DNA from: Semisulcospira habei
Lineage: Eukaryota > Mollusca > Gastropoda > Semisulcospiridae
NCBI GenBank assembly: GCA_036245525.1
Contig: BTPG01000001.1
Span: forward strand, 180,227,812 to 180,291,811
DNA length: 64,000 nt
Direction: 5' to 3'
Below are positions 36,700-47,871 of the stretch, piece after piece. Both the position numbers and the translations under genes were made by a program. The notes beneath the pieces are model-generated. The model worked only from the letters and a program-made list of their open reading frames with translations, did not search any database and was not told where the DNA came from. Every line of letters begins with the position of its first letter. The first letter of the stretch is position 1.

Positions 36700-37400
36700 T
36701 TTTTAAAGTTTACATTTAATTTCAAAATTAGTAATAAATAAATGTAATAATCCATTGTGATTGCTTATTGCAGCCTGGTTGCTTATTGCAGGGTTTGGAC
36801 ATTGTGTTTGTTTAATCATTGCGAAGAGCCGAATCAGGACCACCAAAAAAATAACAAAAAAAAAAACTGACCTCACTCCCCATCCGCATACAAAAGATCT
36901 GCAGAGACAACCCCAACGGTAACACTGAAGGCACTCTACCAGCCGGTCACTTTGGAATAAAGGCATCCCAGGCAGGGGATGCTGAGGCGCATTCTAATTT
37001 ATTAAACCCCCGGTTACAAAAACAAAATAGAATATAAACATCATTAAAAAATAGTAACAAAATGCATACATAGAAAATGACTACAATTCAAAAACATCAA
37101 TTCATGGAAAGCACTAGTGACCATTTGGCAGAGGTGTCCAATACCACCAAACTGACCCAACAGACCCAATATACAAATGAGTTTTGGGGAGAGTTTTCAA
37201 AGAAAAAAGGTAGCTGACTGGTCTAGTGAATAAGAGAGATAGTAGAATGAAAGAATAGATTAAAAAAGAGACAGAAGAAATGAGAATGATAGGAATAGTG
37301 GGAATTTAAAGCACTAAATTTCCACAAAGTGGGGATACTATTTATACAGAAAACCCCCGGAATCCCCACGGGGGGACTTTATTTTGTAAAGTGTACCTAC
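36700..37400 (-). repeat. Inverted copy of the foldback/SINE-like family
   Basis: 36760-37090 is the reverse complement of the 3' part seen at 35590-35760 (GCATTTTGTTACT, TGATGTTTATATTCTA, GCCTTCAGTGTTACC). 37065-37380 repeats the foldback interior seen at 35210-35540. The two copies together form a long imperfect inverted repeat around the tRNA-derived SINE. Confidence 0.8.
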
Positions 37401-37896
37401 AATGAACTTGTGGTCAGAGCACTTGAACACCCCCCAGTAGTTTTAAGTATTTCTCAACATAGTAACTATTCAGAAAAAGTGTAAATGAATAATATAAACT
37501 TTACAAATATGAATTTTCAAGCATAAATCAAAATAACCAGACAATATTAACACAGCACTTCCAGAATATACTCTGATTTCTTTGTGCAACCACCCCCCCC
37601 CCCCCCCTTTAATTTTTTTGTTTTTGCCTTTACTCAATTTGGGAGACAAATTGGTAAATAATACTATCTAGACTAAATTAGCCCCCCACCCCCCACAAAA
37701 AAAAAAAACAAAAAAAACAACAAACAACTAGTACTACAAAAATTTCCAATAAAAATGTACATGTATCCCAAATACAGTTCTCTTTAAGATCTTCACCCCT
37801 ACATTTTCATTAATAATAAAATCACAAACTGCGTAACTATATGAACAAAAGAAAAGCAACCATTAACAATGGGCACACAAATTTACCTACACACAT
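37401..37896. other. Low-complexity AT-rich spacer
   Basis: Poly-C (37590-37606), CCCCCCACCCCCCAC and A runs (37697-37729). No genes seen. Confidence 0.6.
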
Positions 37897-39305
37897 TCAA
37901 CAGTTTCTCAGGTTGTATTTTACTCTGGGGTAAACAACTTCTGGCAAGAAACAATTATCAAAAAATTCTTCTGCCTTTTGGAGCATGTCTTGAATGAAAA
38001 TGTCATCCTTCTGAATAGTCTCAATGTGCATGGCATGCTTTGTGCACAAAACAAAGTCACATTCCTCAACCTTGTACACAAACAGTTGACACTAGATTTG
38101 GCTGTAATACTGATGAGTCTTCTTCAGACTAACCCCACTTTTGCTTGACACTGCTTTTGCAGTACTGCAGACATGTCACTTTCTTCCCAACTGTTTCCTG
38201 GGTTCTTTATTTCCACCAGACGAACCCTCCCAGACTTTTCAACAGCCAGCCGGTCAGTGGATGCTCCGATGAATCCCTTCTCAGTAGAGATGCGCAGACC
38301 AGACAGAACAAGTTCTACTCCCTCCAGTTCACGTGACAGTTTGTATCTCTGGGCTGCTGCTGCTTCTCTTTCTAGTCCATTCTACTTTGAAATCTAGCGT
38401 TTGAGTAAAGTTTGGAAGCCAAAAACACTTTCGGATTTGTGGATTTCCGCATGTTTGCAACTTTATGCACAACTGATGCAGTTAGTCTGAACTTTCTGTA
38501 GTGAAACCATTTTGCCGACATGGATTGACCACATGTCTCTATTTCAATTGAGTTTGCTTGAGCTTCCGTTACATTTAAAGATAATTTAAATGCGACACAT
38601 GCTTCTCTAATAGTGCTGAGTGAGATGGGGCTTGGTCCAAGTTGGTTTTCGTCAGCTCCAGTTGGTTGTGGGTCAGCACACAGCGGCACAACATACCTGT
38701 GAAAGACAGAATGGCTATACATTAGTACTCCTAACTCTTAAGTGTTTTAATTGTATTATGAATTTATTGTTATTATTATTGTTAATGTTATTATTTAATA
38801 TTAAAAGTGCATACTACATAAATATTTACTTTTATGTTCACAACTGTGTCTGAAAAAGTGTACTATAAAATATAGCAAAAGCTTGCCAAAGTTGTTAACA
38901 AACAATATATTTTAAATCTTAAAATATGTGTATATATTTCAATTACTTGTTTTAGTACAAACCTGCAAAACGGAAGCGTGGGATCAATTTCTTTTAGTGC
39001 TTGTGCCAACTGACTTGTTTTTCCAGGGTTGACATTCTGATCATTAGGGTGCCGAGGATCAAAGTTGATGTAGTTCATGGTCCTTCTTGGTGTTTTTACT
39101 TGTCCCATCTCATGCCTGCAAACCAATTTAAGTTAATCAGCACTTTTTGCAGAGTTTTGGTACAGAAGTGTGTGAAGAGATTATTTAGCCATTTCAAACA
39201 GAGATATATTATTTATATCATCAGATTCACATAGATCTTCAATAACCAAACATTAAAACCATAACATGAACACAAACATCATATCTTCATTTATCAACTT
39301 GTCCG

Positions 39306-39390
39306 CATGACTACAGACTTGATTCGGCTCATTGTAGTCTGCGTGACTCTTCAAACACTGATTTAGTGATTAACTAACCTGTCCGACTAA
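39306..39390 (+). repeat. SINE-like 3' tail fragment
   Basis: GACTTGATTCGGCTCATTGT...ACACTGATTTAGTGATTAAC is a diverged relative of the tail at 36143-36205. It lies in the presumed intron 2 of the YqaJ gene. Confidence 0.6.
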
Positions 39391-39483
39391 AATTTTAACC
39401 TGCACTACAATAGGTGTTCATTTACAATTATATATGAACACAATTATATACAAAAAAATCTCTCTCTTGGCTTGACTTCGCGA

Positions 39484-40248
39484 ACGAAGATTTTATAGGA
39501 GTTGCCCACGACGTCTGCAGGCTTGTTCGTGGCTGCGGAGGCCAATCCGAGACAGGCAGGTTCGACCGCAGTGGCTGCAGGGGGATATGGCCAGGGTTCT
39601 CAGCTGCGGCATCTCTGTTTTTTCTCCTGAGCCGCTTGTCCTTAAGGCTAGCTCTGTGAGAGTCCTAAAAGGAGACAGCTGCCTTGTAAATGGTGGAGCG
39701 CCAGGTGTCACGGTCCGCAGCAAGCGAAGACCACTGGTGGTGGTCGATTTGGCAGGCACTAAGTGACTTCTTGAGAGTCTTTGTATCTCTTCTTTGGTGC
39801 CCCTCTGTCACGGTGTCCGGTAGCAAGCTTGAAAAGTCGCCCGAAAGCGCTGTTCGCTTTTGCCAGCCTGCTGTCAAGCTCCTTGTCCAGCTTGGCGTCC
39901 GACGTGATAATGCAGCCAAGGTAAGTAAACTGGTGCACTGACTAGTTCAGACTGGCCAATGGTGATGTGCTTGGGTGCCGGCTGATGGAGGACCTCTGTC
40001 TTTTTCAGACTGACCTCGAGTCCAAAGAGCTGGGCAGCATCTGCGAAGCAAGACGTGATGCGCTGCAGGGCTCTCTCTGTGTGTGCAACGAGGGCAGCAT
40101 CATCAGCAAAAAGCAGCTCACGAATCAGTTGGTCTAGGGTTTTGGTGTGGGCCTGCAGTCGTCTGAGGTTGAACAGGCTGCCATCGAGACGATACCTGAT
40201 GTACACTGCATCGTCATCATCGAGGTCCACTGTGGCCTGCTTCAACAA
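39484..40248 (-). pseudogene. 3' half of the inverted LINE: RT palm to C-terminal zinc finger
   Basis: It begins LLKQATVDLDDDDAVYIRY and includes the catalytic RELLFADDAALVAHTE, FGLEVSLKKTEVL and GHRDRG near 39800. It ends with CSHCGRTCLSRIGLRSHEQAC, a C2H2-like finger typical of this LINE family. There is an internal deletion at ~39826, where the region after the RT thumb jumps to GHRDRG, and several frameshifts (around 39960 and 39760). Confidence 0.85.
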
Positions 40249-42310
40249 AGCAGACAGCGGACGCCCTGAACGTCGCTCCGCCCTCATTGCCCATGAATTG
40301 CGGAGGTTAAACATCGACATCGCCGCGCTCAGCGAAGTACGCCTTCCGGACGAAGGCAGCCTCCAAGAACATGGTGCTGGGTACACCCTCTACTGGTCAG
40401 GCAGGCCTGCATCAGAAAGACGGCTTTCAGGCGTGGGTTTCATGGTCAAGACATCCATTGCGACTAAGCTGGAAAACCTACCAACGGGCCACTCAGACCG
40501 CATCATGTCCATGCGTCTCCCACTGAGACACCAGCAGCACGTCACCCTTCTCAGTGTGTACTCCCCAACCCTCCTGGCAGAGCCTGCTGAAAAGGACAAG
40601 TTTTACACTGACCTGCGCAGCCTCCTACAGAGTACCCCTGCAGACGACAGTCATCATCCTTGGCGACTTCAACGCCAGAGTGGGCCAGGACTCTGAAGCC
40701 TGGAAAGGAGTCCTCGGCAAGCATGGCGTGGGGAACTGCAATGACAATGGCCGCCTAATGTTGGAGTTCTGTGCGGAGCAGCAACTGGTCATCACCAACA
40801 CTACTTTTCAGCAAAAGCACAGTCGTAAGACCACCTGGATGCATCCTCGCTCCAAACACTGGCACCTTATCGACTATGTCCTAGTGCTTCAGAGGGACCG
40901 CAGTGATGTCCTCCTCACCAGAGTGATGCCCAGCACAGAGTGCCACACTGACCACCGCCTTGTCCGCTGCAAACTCAGGCTCCACTTCAAGCCAAAACCC
41001 AAGAAATGGGGGCCCCCCCAAGAAAAAGATTGATGTTGCCAGCCTTCAGCGTGACGATGTGAAAGCTGCCTTTCAGACAGATTTACAGCGCAGGCTCAAA
41101 GACACAGCGGACCCAGTAGACTCCTCCCCTGAAACACTTTGGGAACAACTGAAAACTGCTATTGCAAAATCCTCTGCAGAAGTCTTGGGTTTCGCCAGAA
41201 AGAAGAACAAAGACTGGTTTGACGAAAACGATGTAGAGATCCAGGAACACCTAGCAAAAAAAAAAAGAGCCGCCCATCAGGCCCACCTAGCCCAGCCTTC
41301 CTGCCCTGTGAAGAAGTCTGCCTTCCGCCTCGTCTGCAGCAGTCTCCAGCGCAAGCTCAGAGATCTCCAGAATGAGTGGTGGACCAGACTTGCACAGAGG
41401 ACCCAGCTTTGTGCTGACAATGGTGACTACGGGCTCTACGAAGCACTGAAAGCAGTGTATGGCCCCAGGCACCTGGTACAAAGTCCCCTGCGAAGCGCGA
41501 ATGGCCAGGCACTCCTCACAGATAATACCTCCATCTTGAACCGCTGGTCGGAATACTTTCAGAGCCTCTTCAGCGCTGAGCGCACTGTTCAAGAAGCAGT
41601 CGTCCTACAAATCCCACACCTCCCAGTAAAGGTTGAATTGGACGAACCGCCCACCGCTGAAGAGACCCTCACAGCCATCCACCAGCTCAAGAGTGGCAAA
41701 GCAGCAGGCATTGATGGAATACCGCCAGAGATCTGGAAACATGGAGGCACAGCACTGCACAACAAGCTCCATGACCTCTTTCTCTGCTGCTGGGAGGAAG
41801 GAACACTACCAAAAGATCTCCGTGATGCACTCGTTATCACCCTGTACAAGAACAAAGGCGAGAAGTCTGACTGTTCCAACTATCGGGGAATTACCCTGCT
41901 GTCCATTGCTGGGAAAATCCTTGCAAGGCTGCTCCTGAATCGGCTGGTACCTGCCATCGCTGAAGACCAACTCCCAGAGGGCCAGTGTGGCTTCAGAGCA
42001 AACAGGAGCACCACCGATATGGTCTTTGTGCTGAGACAGCTACAGGAGAAGTGCCGCGAGCAGAACAAAGGGCTGTACGTAACATTTGTCGACCTAACAA
42101 AAGCGTTCGACACTGTGAGCAGGCAAGGCATGTGGCAGATCCTGGAGCGACTTGGCTGTCCCCCAAAGTTCCTCAACATGATTGTCCAGCTACACGAGGA
42201 CCAGCAAGGCCAGGTCAGACTCAACAATGACCTCTCGGAACCATTCCCTATTCTCAACGGCGTAAAGCAGGGCTGCGTGCTGGCACCGACCCTCTTCACC
42301 ATCGTTTTTA
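40249..42310 (+). pseudogene. 5' half of the inverted LINE: endonuclease and RT N-terminus
   Basis: Read on plus, it starts inside the endonuclease (GRPERRSALIAHELRRLNID, ALSEVRLPDEG). A frameshift at ~40645 leads to [14 protein letters not shown] and [14 protein letters not shown] second frameshift at ~41020 precedes a linker and the RT fingers to motif B: SGKAAGIDGIP, NYRGITLLSIAGK, CGFRANRSTTD, VDLTKAFDTVSRQ and GVKQGCVLAPTLF. Everything after motif B is found in the adjacent minus-strand part. Confidence 0.88.
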
Positions 42311-42469
42311 ACAAAAAAAATATATAAAAAGAATTGTAACCTCACATACACATAGATTTCAACCCCCCCCCCCTTCCAACCCCCTTCTGTTGGGATGCTG
42401 GGGTTATCTCTCTTCTTCACTAGATCAGTCATCTCCTTTTTTCTTGTAAAACTGTATGTTTTATCAGCT

Positions 42470-42790
42470 AGAGCTTGCTTTGATTTTATTATTTAGCAAT
42501 TTAGAAATTTTTTTAGGTATGCGTTTTGTTAATATTTTGACATGATGTTTACATTTTTATTTTGTAAACGGGGGTTTGATAAATTAAGAGTATTAAGGAC
42601 AACGTCCCATGGGTGGGATGCTTTTATTGTAAGGCGACTGGCTGGTGGAATGCATTCAATGTTACCATTGGGATTGTTTTTTGGCAATCCTTTATGAGGA
42701 TGGGGAGTGAGTCCTCTTTCACACAAGCTGTAATCATGATATGATAGTATTAGTAATGTCGACTGACTCCAATAAACAAAAACAACATAC
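42470..42790 (+). repeat. Copy of the foldback/SINE-like repeat family
   Basis: GTATGCGTTTTGTTAATATT, GATGTTTACATTTTTATTTT, ACGGGGGTTTGATAAATTA, ATTCAATGTTACCATTGGG and the ending CTGACTCCAATAAACAAAAA parallel the repeat at 35580-35985. Confidence 0.75.
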
Positions 42791-42959
42791 ACTTAGATGA
42801 CAAACTACATAACCACTGAACCAGTATAACCACTGAACCAGTATATACTGTTGTGTTTTGTACTGTTATTACTCTTGTTTGACAGCATAATGTATTATTT
42901 TAATTACCAGAGATTTCAACACCTTATATATTAATTAATAGATAACTTACTTCACAATG

Positions 42960-43787
42960 GCATTACTGTCCCACACTCATCAACAAATGCAGGACAAGAC
43001 CACGAGGCTTGCTGACATCTCGTCCCAAGTGGGCCTCTCCATTCACAAACAGAAAACAAAGACAATGAGGCTGAACGCAACCAGGGAAGAACCAGTCTTG
43101 CTTGCTGGCACCCCGTTCACCTATCTCGGGAGCATCATAGACGAAAAAGGCGGCACTGATGCAGATGTCAGAGCACGAATCCCCGTTCACCTATCTCGGG
43201 AGCATCATAGACAAAAAAGGCGGCACTGATGCAGATGTCAGAGCACGAATCGGTAAAGCCAGAGCAGCCTTTCTCCAGTTGAAAAAAGTGTGGAGCTCCA
43301 GAGAGCTGTCACAACACACCAAAGTCCGGATTTTCAACTCCAATGTAAAAGCAGTTCTCTTATATGGAGCAGAGACTTGGAGATTGACAAAAACCACAGT
43401 CAACAGAGTACAGACCTTCATGAACAGTTGCCTTAGAAGAATTTTGAAAATCCGCTGGCCAGAGAAGATCAGCAACGTCAGACTCTGGGAGAGAACAGAA
43501 CAGATAACAGCAGAGAATGAAATTGGGCGAAGAAGATGGGGATGGATCGGTCACAGTCTGAGAAAGCCAGCTTCCAGTATCAGTAGGCAGGCATTGTCAT
43601 GGTACCCCCAGGAAAAGAGGAAAAGAGGTAGGCCGAGAAACTCCTGGCGTCGAGACCTCCAAGCAGACATCAAGAGACTGGGAACCACCTGGAGTAGAAT
43701 CGAAGGAGAAGCACAGGTCAGGAGTTGCTGGAGGTCTCTCGTCGACGGCCTATACCCGGGTAGGGGTGACAGGCGTAAGTAAGTAAG
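42960..43787 (+). mobile_element. RTE-like LINE, copy 4, 5'-truncated with 13-bp TSD
   Basis: It starts inside the RT just after FADD (GCATTACTGTCCCACACTC) and ends in GTAA repeats. TTACTTCACAATG flanks both sides (42947-42959 and 43788-43800). There is an 18-bp in-frame deletion after CTGGCACCCCG. A 70-bp segment is duplicated in tandem (43111-43180 and 43181-43250, one difference), and since 70 is not a multiple of three this shifts frame. The C-terminal RT region is open from 43159 to 43782. The insertion point is the exon 2/intron 2 border of the YqaJ gene. Confidence 0.95.
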
Positions 43788-44280
43788 TTACTTCACAATG
43801 TTTATTTCATCCCATGATGCTGGAGCTGTCCTTTTCCCCCCTGGTTCTTTCCAACAACAAGGCTGCTCAGTGCATGTCGGAGCATCAGGAATGACGTCAA
43901 GTCCTCTGGCCTTGAAATCTTCAAGGGCAAACAACACTGCTGCAGTATGGTTACATCCACCACCTTTTCTGAAACATGAATACAGTGGCTTCAATGAACG
44001 CTTTATTTCGCACACAAACATTATAAATTGTACTTCACTCTTTATCTGAGTACTGAAAGAATAAACATTTTTCATGTGATAAAGTGTACACCAATTATCT
44101 CTTTTATATATTGGATTTTTTTTTTTACCTTTCCATGCGGTCAAGTTGAAAATGGTCACCAATTTGAACAATAAAGTCCGTTCAATAATTTCAACTATTC
44201 TAACCTCTTTCCTTGGTGCATACACAATGTATTTGATTTCAAACTGAAAACTATTATCTTACAATACTCTGCAAATTGTC

Positions 44281-44705
44281 CTTATCAATAAAAAAAAAAA
44301 AAAAAACACCCGGGTCTGCCCTGGGGGACTTAGGTGGGGTTAGGTATGTTTTAGTTCCCAGGGTCACCCTTGTCAGCCCCACAGGGTGGGGTTTCCTCTC
44401 TATTCTGGGGCATGTGTTTCTGTCTACCCTTTGTCCATTCACCTGTATTTGCCTTTTTAAAACTCTCCCTACTGTCTGCACTGCCTGTAGCTCTTGATAT
44501 TGGATGTGTGTTGCTAAATGGTCTTAGCTTTATTTAGGCCCCATGTGTTAGGTTTATTTAACGTATTTGACCGGCTGGCGACATACATTCAATGTTCTGT
44601 TTAGTTGTTTTTTTTTCACAAGCAGTGCAGGCACGTCCTGAGAAAGCCTTGTTGCTGTCGGGACGTAACGCAATGTACAATCAATCAATCAATTAAAAAA
44701 AAAAA
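44281..44705 (+). repeat. SINE-like repeat ending in (AATC)n
   Basis: The 3' portion TTTGACCGGCTGGCGACATA, CAAGCAGTGCAGGCACGTCC, TGAGAAAGCCTTGTTGCTGT and GGGACGTAACGCAATGTACA, followed by ATCAATCAATC, recurs diverged at 52296-52410. The same ACTGGCTGG...CATTCAATGTT phrase appears at 42640, hinting at a shared core among SINE families here. It lies in intron 1 of the YqaJ gene. Confidence 0.75.
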
Positions 44706-45124
44706 TTAAAATACACGTATTTTACTTACCCAGCAGGGCAGTCACAACAAGCCCGACGTACTTATCCTGTGTACTTGTCTACAGCTAAATTGTTTGTGTA
44801 TAACTGTTGCTTCATTGATGCTATCACGACAGCTTTTACTATCATTGTCGGAGTTTCCACACTGTCGTCCTCTGTGCCACAAATCCCGATTACACGTACG
44901 TGTCCGTCTTTGAAAAATGAAATCGATCTCGCCGACTTTAGAGCTTTTACTTCATCCACTGTTTTCTTCACTGATGACGCTCCTCTTGACAATTGTAGTA
45001 ATATCTGGTCTTCACAAATAACTGGGAATTCCACCAAAGACTTAGTCCATTTTCCGTCGATTACTTTCGCAAACCACTCCATTTTCTCTTCCCCCTGCTT
45101 CCGGAATTTTCAAGAACGATAACT

Positions 45125-46100
45125 GTCCAATCACAAGCATCCTTTCATTCGCAGATAGGAATGCGCAAAAGGAGAATTTCCGTAACCTTCCTAAAAGGCC
45201 AAGGATCAGGAAACGGGAAAAAAATTGTCATATTTTTACAAAATTGCTTTTTCTGTAATACACATTGAAAGACATAGTTATCATGTGTGAGGCTATACTG
45301 TATCCAGCAAAAAGGATTTTAACGGTCTTTTTAATCAGCTTTATATAAGCGTAAAGCTTGTGAGTGTGTAACACCAGGCGTAACGCACGTTTGTTTGTTT
45401 TTGTTTGTTTGTGGTACTTGTTTCTTTTCCACTTTTTGTGTCACCTTTCACACATTTTCATGAGGCACGCGTACCACAAGAGTCAAATTTGTAACTTATA
45501 TGCTTTTGCTGTTTTTGTGTACATCCTGAGAATAAATTCTGACAAAACAATTGAGACTGGGTCAAAGTCTATGACTCTAGATAGATCAGAACTATACCCT
45601 TAATAGTCACCTCACTGTTTCTTAATAGGTTCTAAGCCTCAGAATGCCATTTAACTTCCAGTAGATTTGTGAAAGGTAGGTGACTGTTAAAGGGGCACTC
45701 TTGACCTTTTTAATGCTTCAGTTCGCAAAAAGCTTTTACTGGGATTCAGTATACACACCCACTTAGACACTGAAAAAAAAAATCTATCCATCTGGAAAAC
45801 AGATTCAACTCGCAATAAATCGGAATGTCTATCTGAAAAATAGAAACACACTGCAAGTTCGAGCAAAATTGCAGCACCTGATGAATACTGGTAGCAGTTA
45901 GGAAAAAATGGACAGCAAGGTATGGATCGAAAGGGACTGGGCATTGTTGAAACTGGGAGGAGAGTTGTTTGATCAAATGTTTGTGTTCAATAGGGGGATC
46001 AGCTGATGTAACATTGGATCTCATCTAGCTTTCTCCTACTCCTTGCGTTACTAAATGTATATTATTCTTTTTTCTTGGTTGCTTAATAACTAATTTGATA
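45125..46100. other. Unassigned flank right of the ISL2EU coding span
   Basis: It probably includes the element's right end, but I could not find a terminal repeat. No coding signal. Confidence 0.4.
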
Positions 46101-46104
46101 GGTG

Positions 46105-46550
46105 TTAAGGATTATGAGTGATTTGATTATTAGCTAATCAAGATTGTCATATTGTATTCAGTAAAACAAAACAGTTTTTTTTTTCATTGTAAAATTGGTC
46201 ATGTGCTCATTTGGTTGATCATTAATCCTGTTAAATATTTGTGTTCATGTGCATCATGTTTTGTTTTTGTTTTACCACACATAGTGTCTATTTGCACATA
46301 AGTAAGATACCCCAGTGGGACCTCAGTAGGGTGAGTAAATAATTTGGGTGTACAGGATTATAAGTGATTTGATTATTGATTAATCAAGATTTTAATATTG
46401 GACAGGATAATGAGCGATTTGATTATTACTTAATCAAGAGGGTCATATTGGATTCAGTTAATAAAACAGTTTCTTTTATGTGCTTGTTTGGCTGATCATT
46501 AATCATGTTTCAATGAGCATCATGACCTTTGTTCTTGTTTTGTTGTCTAA
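46105..46550 (+). repeat. Degenerate tandem repeat
   Basis: GGATTATGAGTGATTTGATT (46110), GGATTATAAGTGATTTGATT (46357) and GGATAATGAGCGATTTGATT (46404), each followed by ATTANNTAATCAAGA. GGTTGATCATTAATCCTGTT and GGCTGATCATTAATCATGTT form a second shared block. The unit size is irregular. Confidence 0.75.
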
Positions 46551-47103
46551 GTTTCAGTAAAAGAAAAGTATAGCCAGGCCTTTTTATTTCAGTAAATAGG
46601 TTTCCTTACTAGACATGTAGTAAAGAGGCTTATTCCCTGATCAAAGAGTAAGTAAACTTATTTAGTAAATTGCATTGGTAAATAGATGTTAGTTATCATG
46701 ACCCAGAAACTAAGAGAAGACAAGGTCAAATGCCCTGAGCCGCAGTCCTTTTTAGATATGCAAATTCAGTATAAAAGGACTACCCAGCCAGCACACCAAT
46801 ATAGGTCCAATATTGGCCCAATATTCCTTGCGCTGGGACCATATGGCGTTGAGGCGCATCCCCTGGGTGGTGGATAGGGGGGTCCCTCGTGAGAGGGGTG
46901 CACCGAATGAAATAAGGTGCCGTGAACCAACATGGTCTAAGGGAAAGGTGACCCCGACAGAAAACCCCTGGTCCTCCTAGTAAGGGGGTTGGGCGTGGGG
47001 GTAGCTTCCCCACCCTGCAAAAAAGGAAATAGCTACAAAAACGCCGACGAAAAGACAAACAGTAATTCCTTTCCTGGAGGAGGAAGGTTCTTTTACCAGA
47101 CTT

Positions 47104-47669
47104 ATGACGTCCTGTGGTGAAAGCCGGAAGTCTTCGGAAGCCACAGGACCGAGCCGCCTCTCTCTATCCAGGGACACAACCACGGGCACATGGAACGTCA
47201 AGAACATGTACCAGAGCGGCAAGGCCACCCAGATAGCAGCGGAAATGCAAAAGTACAACCTTTCCCTGCTAGGTATCAGTGAAGCCAGATGGACGCAGTC
47301 TGGCCAGAAAAGGCTGTTAAGTGGGGAGATGATTCTGTATTCAGGTCATGAAGAGGAGAATGCCCCCCATACAGAAGGAGTAGCATTCATGCTGTCACCA
47401 GTGGCACAGAGAGCGCTGATGGGCTGGGAACCTCTTGGGCCAAGAATTATCACAGCAGCCTTTAGAACCAAGAAAAAGCTCAAGCTGAACGTCATCCAGT
47501 GTTATGCGCCCACTAATGACAGTGACGAGGAAGAGAAACAAGAGTTCTACGACCGACTCCAGAGTGCCGTGGACAAATGTGTGGAGCGAGACATCACCAA
47601 CATCATGGGCGATTTTAATGCCAAATTAGGGGAGGACAACACCGGATACGAAGAGGTGATGGGGAGACA
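47104..47669 (+). pseudogene. LINE copy 3: endonuclease, first part
   Basis: MTSCGESRKSSEATG to GDFNAKLGEDNTGYEEVMGR, the same domain as in copy 2. It is cut by the nested insertion between the codons for GR and the following G. Confidence 0.93.
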
Positions 47670-47871
47670 TTAGTTAGTTGGGTTTAACGCCGAGCAGGCG
47701 ACTAATGGGATGGGTAAAAATATGGTCAGCCAGACTAAAAGCAAGGTCTTAAGACAAGATGTAAATATAGATTAAAAATCTCAGCCTAAAATGTCGCACA
47801 TGTCTTTAAAAGAAATGTCTACAGACTCTCAAAAAGGGCAAATAAAAAAGATTCACATAGTCTATGAATGC

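Larger units (their letters stand above)
39459..42310 (-). mobile_element. LINE insertion with inverted 5' segment (twin-priming structure)
   Basis: ACAAAAAAA at 39450-39458 and at 42311-42319 may be the target duplication. From the left, 39459-40248 is the 3' portion of the LINE in minus orientation, and 40249-42310 is its 5' portion in plus orientation. The left end carries the 3' terminus (TCTCTCTTGGCTTGACTTCG). The inverted part stops just before the sequence at which the minus part begins, so the two halves are nearly contiguous in the intact element. The element lies in intron 2 of the YqaJ gene. Confidence 0.85.
32109..45082. mobile_element. ISL2EU-type DNA transposon (coding span), nested insertions inside
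   Basis: Two convergent intron-containing genes define it: a THAP plus DDE transposase on + (32109-34853) and a SWIM-finger plus YqaJ nuclease gene on - (37897-45082). As I recall, that pair is the hallmark of ISL2EU elements. The span is inflated by SINE-like repeats (35.2-37.4 kb), a 5'-inverted LINE (39459-42310), another repeat (42470-42790) and LINE copy 4 (42960-43787). I could not identify terminal inverted repeats by eye in 31520-32108 against 45083-45700, so the element's true ends are unknown. Both genes are broken. Confidence 0.75.
37897..45082 (-). pseudogene. SWIM zinc finger plus YqaJ nuclease gene of the ISL2EU element, broken
   Basis: Inferred exons on minus: 45082-44730, 43968-43792, 39115-38963 and 38696-37897. 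All junctions fit GT..AG and keep phase. Exon 1 starts MEWFAKVIDGKWTKS. The SWIM finger spans exons 1-2 (CDCPAG joined to GCNHTAAVLFALEDF). Exon 2 adds TCTEQPCCWKEP. Exon 4 holds the YqaJ core: KWFHYRKFRLTASVVHKVA, GFIGASTDRL and RLVEIKNP, then IQKDDIFIQDML and FFDNCFLPEVVYP. YqaJ proteins are lambda-exonuclease-like nucleases and the role in transposition is unclear. Damage: an in-frame TAA near 44754, frameshifts near 38397 and 38125, and LINE copy 4 inserted across the exon 2 donor. Confidence 0.75.
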
